From: Spirosoma lacussanchae
Lineage (GTDB): Bacteria > Bacteroidota > Bacteroidia > Cytophagales > Spirosomataceae
DNA length: 64,000 bases
NCBI RefSeq assembly: GCF_005870035.1
Contig: NZ_SWJG01000005.1
Span: forward strand, 248,001-312,000
Reading direction: 5' to 3'
Below, in pieces: positions 45,905 through 53,096 of this stretch (positions are counted from its first letter, which is position 1; the number at the start of each line of letters is the position of its first letter). The position numbers and the translations under genes were made by a program. The notes under the pieces were generated by a model that did not search any database, had not been told where the DNA came from, and was given only the letters and a program-made list of their open reading frames with translations.

Positions 45905-46009
45905 GCAGGTTGTTTGTTAAAAATGATTGGGCGTTTAAAAATAGGATTTTGTCTGATAGTATCGGCAATCCGGTAGTTTCTGCATATTTGACGAGTAATG
46001 TCATGACTC

Positions 46010-46975
46010 ATGAATACAGCCGAAACTCAACGTCTGGCGGTTTATAAACGAAAATTTACCACACTCAGGCAGGGAGGGACTCCCTATGGTAAAGCACCCC
46101 ATAAGCCGGTTTTTTTGCTAACGCTCCTGGAGTTGATCGAGCAGCAGTATATTACAGAGAATCGAATTGGCATCACGCCTGAACTAGTGGCTACTTTTAA
46201 GGAGAACTTCGCCCTGCTGGTCGACACGGCTCATACGGATGATTTTACCCAGCCTTTCTTCTACCTCAAAAACGAAGGGTTCTGGTTACTGAAGCCGAAA
46301 GCAGGAGCAACGATCGACTCCCATATCAAAAGTGTGCAGGTACTTTATGATCGACTCGATTACGCCTGTTTTACTGATGATCTCTACCGGTTGCTGACGG
46401 CTGATTATCCGCGGCTGTTTTTGAAAAATGCCCTGCTCGATACTTACTTTTCGGCTCGGAAGGCCGAATTCGTACAGGTTAAGCAGGCTGGGCGTAGCTA
46501 TGTGCAGGATCTCGAAACCTATCTGCTAAACGAGCGGGCGGTGGCGTATCAGACGATCCTGCAACCAACTGCCGACGATGAGGAAACGCGTTTTGTACGG
46601 GGTGGTTTATTCAAGAGGCTGGTGCCGAAAGTGTATGATTTTACCTGCGCCATCTCAGGTATGAAAGTCATTGCCGTTGGTGGTTCGTCACTGGTTGAAG
46701 CCTGCCATATTGTTCCAATCAGTATTTCTGGTGACGATAGAGTTACGAACGGAATTGCTTTATGCCCGACATTGCACACCGCGTTCGACCGGGGTATGAT
46801 TGGTATAGATGATCAATTCAGGGTGATCGTGTCTCCTTTGCTGACCGATAATGCAGCCAGTCCGTATAACCTACGTCAGTTTCACGGTCAGCCGCTTCGG
46901 TTACCTGTTGGGGCGGTGCATTACCCAAACCGAGAGGGTTTCGATTGGCATCTGAAAGAGCGGTTCAGGGGGTGA
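46010..46975 (+). CDS. HNH endonuclease, putative restriction-type
   Basis: The 321-residue protein has an N-terminal region (KAPHKPVFLLTLLELIEQ) found in predicted restriction endonucleases of COG3440, and a C-terminal HNH nuclease: CAISGMKV, EACHIVPISISGDDRVTNGIALCPTLHTAFDRGMIGI, with the H-N-H residues in EACHI, NGIALC and LHTAF. It is likely a DNA endonuclease acting on foreign or modified DNA; no methyltransferase is adjacent, so a type IV-like role or a solitary enzyme is possible. It lies at the edge of a stretch with pseudogenes and a transposase, consistent with acquired DNA. Confidence 0.85.
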   Translation: MNTAETQRLAVYKRKFTTLRQGGTPYGKAPHKPVFLLTLLELIEQQYITENRIGITPELVATFKENFALLVDTAHTDDFTQPFFYLKNEGFWLLKPKAGATIDSHIKSVQVLYDRLDYACFTDDLYRLLTADYPRLFLKNALLDTYFSARKAEFVQVKQAGRSYVQDLETYLLNERAVAYQTILQPTADDEETRFVRGGLFKRLVPKVYDFTCAISGMKVIAVGGSSLVEACHIVPISISGDDRVTNGIALCPTLHTAFDRGMIGIDDQFRVIVSPLLTDNAASPYNLRQFHGQPLRLPVGAVHYPNREGFDWHLKERFRG

Positions 46976-46977
46976 GG

Positions 46978-47280
46978 CTAGTCGCGGAGCCGGGCAATCA
47001 GCATAGCTAACAGTTGCAAGCCGCTAGCCCCACATGCCCACGTATGATGCAATTGCGAAACTGGGAAAATAAAATCCCAGTCGGGGCCCCAGACTGCGTT
47101 ACCGCGCTCGATTCGGAAGCGCTTGAAATTGGCCAAACGGCGGTATTTGTCGTGCTGCGGGTAAGTATGGTTCAATACAAAAGGCTCAAAATCAAAGATT
47201 TGTGTAGTTCAATCTGAGAAACTCCACCGCAAACGAAGTTCGCCTACGTGTTCAGCCCCGGTCACTGCCAGCGTTCTCAT
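46978..47280 (-). pseudogene. DUF2442 protein interrupted by an in-frame TGA
   Basis: Reading the minus strand from ATG 47280 gives MRTLAVTGAEHVGELRLRWSFSD, then TGA at 47209-47211, then in the same frame TTQIFDFEPFVLNHTYPQ and FKRFRIERGNAVWGPDWDFIFPVSQLH. Together they match the DUF2442 family (a short protein of about 80-100 residues, often next to toxin-antitoxin-like genes) with one sense codon, probably GGA for glycine, turned into TGA. The gene starts 13 bases after the stop of the DUF4143 ATPase on the same strand. The tail after QLH is longer than usual. Without recoding, the product is truncated to 23 residues. Confidence 0.75.
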
Positions 47281-47293
47281 AGTCTTTTAAGAT

Positions 47294-48466
47294 TTAAGCC
47301 AACACACCTGACTCCGCCAGAACCTCCCAAACGTTGGTAATGCTGCATACGCGAACATCTTTTCGTAACCAGTAGCCGTCGGCTTCGGGCGTAACAATCA
47401 GGGTTTGTTCCAGGCTGAGGTCCATAATAGCCTGCGTGTTTCCGCGTGTTAAATTGGGGGCGTTGGAGTACCGAATTTCCAGCGCAACAACCGGCTTAAC
47501 GCCTTTAACCAGCAACAAATCCAATTCGGCTCCATTTTGCGTCCGGTAGTAATAGGGCGTTACGTTCTGGGCCAGCCGCGACACAATTTGCTGTACCACA
47601 TAGCCTTCCCACGAAGCGCCTAACAACACACTACCCAACAATGCATTGAAATCATCGATACCCGTTAGCCGATGTACCAGGCCGCTATCGCGCACAAAGA
47701 CTTTGGGAGCCTTCACCAATCGTTTGCCGATATTGGCAAAGAAGGGCGGCAACCGACGAACTAAATACGCATTTTCCAGAAAACTGATGTAGTTCTGAAC
47801 GGTTGATACGGACAAATCAAGCGAGCGGGCTATATCGCTGTAATTCAGTTGCCCTCCCTGGATACCTGCAAGCATAGTCAGCAAATTACGAACGGTAGAA
47901 GCCGGAGCCGATAAACCCAGGTCGGGCAGGTCGCGCTGTACATACGTTTGAATAAAGCTATCCATCCAGAGTTGCCAAATCGGTTCAGTCGGCGCTTGCA
48001 GCGCATCGGGGAAGCCGCCCCGTATCCAATGATCGCGGTAGTTGTATTGCGCTTCTACTTCCAGCAGATGTAAAGGAGCAAGTTCCAGGTAAACAACCCG
48101 GCCCGCCAGGGTTTCGGATGAGTTCTTGAGTAGATCCGGCGACGCAGACCCCAGCAGGACAAACCGACCGGGAATCCGGTGCTGATCAATCAAGGACCGC
48201 AACAAGGGGAACAATTGGGGCATCCGCTGAATTTCATCCAGCACGACCACCTTATCCTGATTAGCCTGAAAAAAAAGATCGGGCTCCCGCAGCCGATTTT
48301 GATCGGCAAAGTATTCCAAATCCAGATAAATAACTTCTTTTTCGGAAGTACTTAGCAGTGTTTTGACCAGTGTAGTCTTGCCTACCTGACGTGGACCCAA
48401 TACAGCCACAGCCGGGAAATAGCTTATACTGGTTTCGAGTAACTTTTGGAGATGACGGGCGAACAT
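47294..48466 (-). CDS. AAA+ ATPase with DUF4143 domain
   Basis: The 390-residue protein carries a Walker A loop (GPRQVGKTT, about 24-32), Walker B VVVLDEIQ (about 72-79) and a sensor segment VLLGSASPDLL, then a winged-helix-like region (SLDLSVSTVQNYISFLENAYLV) and a C-terminal DUF4143 nuclease-like fold (YYRTQNGAELDLLLVKG... VVALEIRYS). This is the AAA_14/DUF4143 family, common and patchily distributed in Bacteroidota, with no clear function; ATP hydrolysis is likely and mobile behaviour is often suspected. The ATG overlaps one arm of a perfect 17-base inverted repeat. A broken DUF2442 gene follows. Confidence 0.92.
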   Translation of the reverse strand: MFARHLQKLLETSISYFPAVAVLGPRQVGKTTLVKTLLSTSEKEVIYLDLEYFADQNRLREPDLFFQANQDKVVVLDEIQRMPQLFPLLRSLIDQHRIPGRFVLLGSASPDLLKNSSETLAGRVVYLELAPLHLLEVEAQYNYRDHWIRGGFPDALQAPTEPIWQLWMDSFIQTYVQRDLPDLGLSAPASTVRNLLTMLAGIQGGQLNYSDIARSLDLSVSTVQNYISFLENAYLVRRLPPFFANIGKRLVKAPKVFVRDSGLVHRLTGIDDFNALLGSVLLGASWEGYVVQQIVSRLAQNVTPYYYRTQNGAELDLLLVKGVKPVVALEIRYSNAPNLTRGNTQAIMDLSLEQTLIVTPEADGYWLRKDVRVCSITNVWEVLAESGVLA

Positions 48467-48511
48467 TAATCAAGTAAATTTCCAACGAACATATAAATTT
48501 ACTTGATTAAT
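48465..48511. promoter_or_regulatory. Perfect 17-base inverted repeat at the ATPase start
   Basis: Arms 48465-48481 and 48495-48511 are exact complements separated by 13 bases. The inner arm overlaps the ATPase start codon on the minus strand and the outer one touches the end of the cysteine desulfurase gene. AT-rich, so it is not a typical terminator; a protein-binding operator or element end is more likely. Confidence 0.7.
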
Positions 48512-48514
48512 CCG

Positions 48515-49676
48515 CTAAACCAGCGCCCGCAAGCTCTCCATTACCTCCTTAACGGCTTTCACAGTAGTAGTAATATCGGCTTCGGTGTTGAAGCGCCCCA
48601 GGCTGAAGCGCAGGCAGGAAAAAGCCTCGGTTTCGTTCAGGCCCATGGCCAGCAACACATGCGAGGGGTCAATCGAAGCCGCCGTACAGGCCGAGCCGTT
48701 GGAAACGGCTGTGCCTTCCAGGCCCATGATGAGCGCGTCGGAGTCGCAGTTTTCGAAGTAAATGTTGGTGGTATTATAAAGCCGATGGTCGCGACTGCCA
48801 TTAATCCGCGTTCCCGGAATGGTAAGGAGTGCTGTTTCGAGTTGATCGCGTAGAGACGCGACCGCCCGGCGGCCCGGCCTTCGCGTCAGCCACGGGGGCC
48901 AGTTCGGCCGCCTTCCCCATCCCCACAATGCCCGGCACGTTCAGGGTGCCACTCCGCAAACCGCGCTCGTGACCGCCACCGTGCAATAAGGCTTCCAGCT
49001 TCACTTTATTCGGCAGTCCAGCCCGGGAACGTCGTTGCCGAATGAACAGACCACCGATGCCTTTAGGGCCGTAAAACTTATGCGCCGAGAAGGTCAGTAA
49101 ATCGATACCTGACGTATCCACATCAATCGGCAACTTACCCACCGCCTGCGTAGCATCGGTCATGAACAGAGCACCGGCTTCGTGAGCCAGTTGGGCAATT
49201 TGCTCAATCGGCTGAATAACGCCCGTTTCATTATTGGCCCACATCACCGACACCAGGATCGTATCTGGCCGCAGGGCAGCTTTAAGGTCGTTCAGATCGA
49301 GCAGTCCGTCGGGTTGAACGGGGAGGTACGTTACCTCAAAGCCACGCTTCTCCAGGTACTGGCAAACGTCCAGCACCGCCTTGTGCTCCGTCTGGACGGT
49401 AACGATATGCTTTCCTTTGTGCTGATAGCTCTCCGCAGTGCCTTTAATGGCCAGGTTGATGGCTTCGGTAGCACCTGAGGTAAACACCAGTTCGTGGGTT
49501 TCGCAGCGGAGTAGATCAGCCAGTTGCTGCCGGGCTACCTTTACCGCTTCGTTAGCCGACACACCGAAGGGGTGGGTGCTGGCCGCGTTGGCGAAGTTAT
49601 CGGTCAGGAAGGGCATCATGGCGTCAAGCACCCGCGGATCAAGACGGGTTGTGGCGTTATTGTCGAGGTAAATCAT
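48515..49676 (-). pseudogene. Cysteine desulfurase (IscS/NifS), frameshifted
   Basis: The N-terminal part (49676 to about 48880) is a normal PLP-dependent cysteine desulfurase: [30 protein letters not shown], the PLP lysine in [13 protein letters not shown], and [20 protein letters not shown]. The C-terminal part, with the active-site Cys in GSACTAASI and RFSLGRF, is read in another frame down to 48515. The two frames overlap between about 48801 and 48928; one surplus base in the GC-rich stretch 48860-48900 would explain the break. It would normally provide sulfur for Fe-S clusters and tRNA thiolation. An essential gene being broken suggests a sequencing error or a second intact copy elsewhere. 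Confidence 0.85.
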
Positions 49677-49754
49677 TGGGTGAAGTTACGCAGATCCGAG
49701 TAGTTTCTCCAGCCAGATGGCTCATTCTGGTACGTCATTAACCACTCGATAGTC

Positions 49755-50033
49755 ATGAAAACCATCACATTCTCGATTGATCTGAAATCGTTCTGCCTGG
49801 GCGTACTTACCCTGGGTGGGGTTCTTGTATTAGCCAACTTTACGCCGACCAGCCAGCGTCAGCCGGAGCCGGACCTGATCGACACGCGCCGGTTTCAGGC
49901 CGTATCCAGCGAGCGCGAGTCCATTATCCTCGATACGAAGACGGGCCGGTTTGTTATTTCGCCCAGCTACATAGGCAAACCACGCTGGATTCAGGGAGAT
50001 TTTGAGTCGATACAGCAGGGCGAAAAGCGATGA
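49755..50033 (+). CDS. Small membrane-anchored protein of unknown function
   Basis: The 92-residue product has one hydrophobic segment (about 12-28, SFCLGVLTLGGVLVLANF) and a polar C-terminal part with ILDTKTGRFVISPSYIG. The N-terminus could be a signal anchor. No family is recognised. It stands alone, divergent from the cysteine desulfurase and next to the REP-like repeat array. Small proteins with this layout are common in Cytophagales genomes, so it is probably real, but the function is unknown. Confidence 0.6.
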   Translation: MKTITFSIDLKSFCLGVLTLGGVLVLANFTPTSQRQPEPDLIDTRRFQAVSSERESIILDTKTGRFVISPSYIGKPRWIQGDFESIQQGEKR

Positions 50034-50110
50034 AGAACCCGCCCCGTCTTCTGCAGATCAATGGCCCATCTATCCCGAAAATGCATCACCATAAAAACAC
50101 CCCGCCCTAA

Positions 50111-50211
50111 CCCACCGTCCCGTAGGGACACAACAGCGCAGCGTCGGTAGGATCGGGGGATAATTTCCCGCCCCACCGTCCCGTAGGGACGCAACAGCGC
50201 AGCGTCGGTAG
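50111..50211 (+). repeat. REP-like repeats, left cluster (2 copies, plus orientation)
   Basis: Copies at 50111-50150 and 50172-50211 carry GTCCCGTAGGGAC (a 5-base hairpin with GTA loop) followed by CAACAGCGCAGCGTCGGTAG. Spacing between the copies is 61 bases, with a spacer resembling GGGGGATAATTTCCC. They lie just past the 3' end of the Y1 transposase gene. Confidence 0.9.
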
Positions 50212-50254
50212 CCAGGTAGCATGTAGGTAGCCAATCGGTCGCCACCCGCGTCGG

Positions 50255-50716
50255 TCAAGCAAGGGGTTTGAACACATACCGTTCGTCGTAGTCGATACCC
50301 AGGGTGTCCAGCATCTGATTGTATTCTTCAACGAATGATCGGGTTCGGTGATGTTCTTCCTGCGTGTCAATGTATCGGACAACCGCGGGTAGCTGGCTTT
50401 TGCTGTAGGAGAACGCGCCGTATCCTTCCTGCCAGGCAAATCGAATCCCGGCCAACTTGTTGTCGTTGATCCATTTGGACGATTCCTGTTTGAGTTGCTG
50501 CATCAGGTCAGAAAGCGATTGGGTTGGGCGCATGCCGATCAGGATATGAACGTGGTCAGGCATGCCGTTGATAGCCAGTACCTTGTGTGAATAATTCTGA
50601 ATGATCCCCGTCATGTAGCCATACAAATCGTATTTCCAGTCGGGGGCGATAACGGCGGCCCGGTGTTTGACCGCAAAGACAAGGTGAAGGTGAATTTGCG
50701 TATAGGTGTTGGCCAT
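50255..50716 (-). mobile_element. IS200/IS605-type Y1 (HUH) transposase, possible REP-associated transposase
   Basis: The start is ATG 50716 (MANTYTQIHLHLVFAVK). The 153-residue product is full length for IS200-type TnpA: HUH motif H55-V-H57 (MPDHVHILIG), the WQEGYGAFSYSKSQ segment, and a helix with a candidate nucleophile Tyr115 (VVRYIDTQEEHH). Such enzymes cut and join single-stranded DNA at hairpins. No accessory TnpB gene is present. Nine REP-like hairpin repeats flank it, all within 680 bases, in patterns typical of REP-associated transposase loci. It may mobilise those repeats; that is inference from arrangement. Confidence 0.9.
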
Positions 50717-50920
50717 GATTGGTAACGGAGCAGGTGAGCAGAAATATGGTTGTTTCGAGCCCGTTTGACCACAGATTGTAGACACGGTTTCGCCAGCTAT
50801 GATGCCGGTTGGGGCCGGGTATACGCATCGGCGCCGTGAGTGAATATGATTATGACGTATCGGGGTGGCCAGCGGTGCATATGCGACCAACATTAGACCG
50901 ACATGCTACCAACGTATTTT

Positions 50921-51233
50921 CTACCGACGCTACGCTGTTGTGTCCCTACGGGACGTGGGGTGGAGACAGGGCGTTTGGGCTACGATTTTCTACCGACGCT
51001 ACGCTGTTGTGTCCCTACGGGACGGTGGGGCGGGAAATTATCCCCCGGCCCTACCGACGCTACGCTGTTGTGTCCCTACGGGACGTGGGGTGGAGACAGG
51101 GCGTTTGGGCTACGATTTTCTACCGACGCTGCACTGTTGTGTCCCTACAGGACGTGGGGTGGGGGGAGACAGGGAGACAGGGCTACGATTTTCTACCGAC
51201 GCTGCACTGTTGTGTCCCTACAGGACATGGGGA
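50921..51233 (-). repeat. REP-like repeats, right cluster A (5 copies, minus orientation)
   Basis: Copies at 50921-50961, 50990-51030, 51051-51091, 51120-51160 and 51193-51233, each read on the plus strand as CTACCGACGCT.. through GTCCCTACGGGAC (or CAGGAC in the last two). An 80-base block at 50921-51000 recurs at 51051-51130 with about two differences, showing local expansion. The reverse orientation relative to the left cluster is constant in this block. Confidence 0.9.
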
Positions 51234-51297
51234 GATTGGTAGGTGCGGTGCGATATTTCTCAGAGGCACAACAGAATCACATTGGTAAGCAACTCCT

Positions 51298-51393
51298 CGT
51301 CCCGTAGGGACGCAACAGCGCAGCGTCGGTAGGATCGGGGGATGATTTCCCTCCCCACCGTCCCGTAGGGACGCAACAGCGCAGCGTCGGTAG
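51298..51393 (+). repeat. REP-like repeats, right cluster B (2 copies, plus orientation)
   Basis: Copies at about 51298-51332 and 51353-51393 match the left cluster closely in both unit and spacer (GATCGGGGGATGATTTCCC), so the pair seems to be a second copy of the left cluster. They end shortly before the MFS transporter gene. Confidence 0.9.
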
Positions 51394-51489
51394 CAGCATG
51401 TGGGTAGCCTGTCGGGCGAATCGACGATCATCTTTGCAAACAACCCGGCAGGGGAGGAGTTATGAAAACGACTCCTTTCCGGTAATTCT

Positions 51490-52962
51490 GTGATTGCTAA
51501 TTCGACGGTTTCTCCCCCGGCTGCACCCAACAAATGGCTCGTTCTGGCCACCCTGGCCTTTGGGACGTTCATGGCTACGCTCGACAGCAGCATCGTCAAC
51601 ATTGCCCTCCCGACCATCCGACGTGAACTGAACGCCGGCGACAGTGTGGAGTGGGTGGTGCTGAGCTACCTGCTGACGACAACCAGTACGCTGCTGATCA
51701 TGGGTAAACTGTCTGACTGGCTCGGTCGCCGGCCGATGTACATAACCGGGTTCGTCATCTTCGTGCTGGGATCGCTGTTGTGCGGACTGTCGTGGAATAG
51801 CGCGTCGCTGATCGGGTTTCGGGTAGTGCAGGGGCTCGGCGCATCCATGATTTTTGCCATTGCGCCGGCCATCATCTCCGATACATTTACCCCCGCCGAA
51901 CGGGGGCAGGCCCTGGGACTCATGGGCGCCATCGTTGCGGCCGGTTCCAGTACCGGTCCGGTTGTGGGCGGGCTGCTGCTGGGGAAATTCGGCTGGTCGA
52001 GCATATTTTTTGTCAACGTACCCATTGGCCTGATTGCAATTTGGCGGGCGTCAGTAGTGCTACCCGCGAGTCCCAAACAACCACGGCAACCGTTCGATCT
52101 GGTTGGGGCAGGCCTGTTTCTGGTCGGGGTAACGACGCTGCTTACCGGGCTCGATTTCGGTCCCGAGCCCGACTACGGCTGGAGTCATCCGCTGGTACTT
52201 GGACTGCTGGGTACGGGCGTCGTACTGCTGGTGCTGTTCTTTTTCTGGGAAGGCCGCACGCCAGCTCCGATGCTGCAACTGAGCCTGTTCCGGATTCGGC
52301 CCTACACCTCGGCCATTCTGGCGGCCTGGCTGGGCTTCGTCGCGTCGGGTGGCAATCTGTTCATTATCCCATTTTTTCTGCAACAGCTACTCGGGTTTAC
52401 GCCCCAGATGGCCGGACTGGTTTTGTTATCAGGGCCGTTGACCCTTAGTATCATTGCACCCATCGGCGGCTACCTGTCGAGCCGGGTCAGTACGCGCTGG
52501 CTGGCCAGTACGGGGCTGATGCTGACCGCTGCGGGGTATTTCTCGTTTTCGTTTCTGTCGGCCGACTGGGTTTGGCAGGATGTGGTTTGGCGGAGCTCGC
52601 TGGTCAGTTTTGGGTTCGCCCTGTTTCAGTCGCCCAACAGCAGTAGTGCGCTCAACGCGGCTCCGCTGGCACAACGGGGCGTGGCCAGTAGTGTAATTGC
52701 CTTTATGCGCAACATGGGGCTGGTCGTTGGCATTGCTCTGGCGGCTGCAGTCTGGTATAGCACCCGAAACCAGTACGCGATGTCACACCAGATCGATCCG
52801 GCCAGTCCGGTTGCGCAGCTGGTGGGTATGCGCTACGTGTACTGGGCCATGACGGCACTGATTCTGACCGCAGCGGCTGTTTCGTTCTCGCGCGGAAGCG
52901 TCAACACCCGCACTCGCGAACCTGAAGTAGCCGGCGAAGGCGTATCGACCCTGGCGGGTTAG
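51490..52962 (+). CDS. MFS transporter, DHA2 (EmrB/QacA) family, 14 membrane segments
   Basis: The 490-residue protein shows DHA2 drug:proton antiporter hallmarks: FGTFMATLDSSIVNIALPTI in helix 1, LGRRPMY in the 2-3 loop, GLGASMIFAIAPAII, and motif C-like GLMGAIVAAGSSTGPVVGGLL in helix 5. About 14 hydrophobic segments can be counted. It should export lipophilic cations or drugs across the inner membrane. GTG 51490 is used because the only nearby upstream ATG (51462) is in another frame and stops after seven codons. No membrane-fusion partner or regulator lies adjacent. Confidence 0.9.
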   Translation: MIANSTVSPPAAPNKWLVLATLAFGTFMATLDSSIVNIALPTIRRELNAGDSVEWVVLSYLLTTTSTLLIMGKLSDWLGRRPMYITGFVIFVLGSLLCGLSWNSASLIGFRVVQGLGASMIFAIAPAIISDTFTPAERGQALGLMGAIVAAGSSTGPVVGGLLLGKFGWSSIFFVNVPIGLIAIWRASVVLPASPKQPRQPFDLVGAGLFLVGVTTLLTGLDFGPEPDYGWSHPLVLGLLGTGVVLLVLFFFWEGRTPAPMLQLSLFRIRPYTSAILAAWLGFVASGGNLFIIPFFLQQLLGFTPQMAGLVLLSGPLTLSIIAPIGGYLSSRVSTRWLASTGLMLTAAGYFSFSFLSADWVWQDVVWRSSLVSFGFALFQSPNSSSALNAAPLAQRGVASSVIAFMRNMGLVVGIALAAAVWYSTRNQYAMSHQIDPASPVAQLVGMRYVYWAMTALILTAAAVSFSRGSVNTRTREPEVAGEGVSTLAG

Positions 52963-53049
52963 TCGAATTATACCAACTTGCCGGCTTAGTATCGCAACAA
53001 ACGCGGCCCCGCCATTAGGGTGGCATGGGATACATTGTCCCCTTCTTCG

Positions 53050-53057
53050 TACTTTTG
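53050..53057 (+). promoter_or_regulatory. -7 box of argS (TACTTTTG)
   Basis: An exact TAnnTTTG match 40 bases upstream of ATG 53097. It lies downstream of the earlier in-frame start codon at 53025, which argues for the later start. Confidence 0.65.
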
Positions 53058-53096
53058 CCCCCGCAAAACCGGGCTCGCGTGTCCGGGCTATCGTCG

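Noticed and set aside
47014..47217. Short plus-strand frame opposite the DUF2442 pseudogene
   Set aside because: The minus strand carries the recognisable family on both sides of the stop; the plus-strand frame has no support.
48855..48887. A small palindromic element inserted in the cysteine desulfurase (GACGCGA...TCGCGTC)
   Set aside because: The region has about the expected length for the family plus one base, so there is no room for a true insertion.
50809..51307. Long overlapping reading frames running through the repeat array
   Set aside because: They are translations of the repeats themselves (recurring blocks such as RRYAVVSLRD), with no independent coding signal.
50921..51393. CRISPR-like appearance of the repeat region
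   Set aside because: Copies change orientation between blocks, spacers are unequal and partly duplicated, and the unit is a hairpin next to a Y1 transposase; no cas genes are present.
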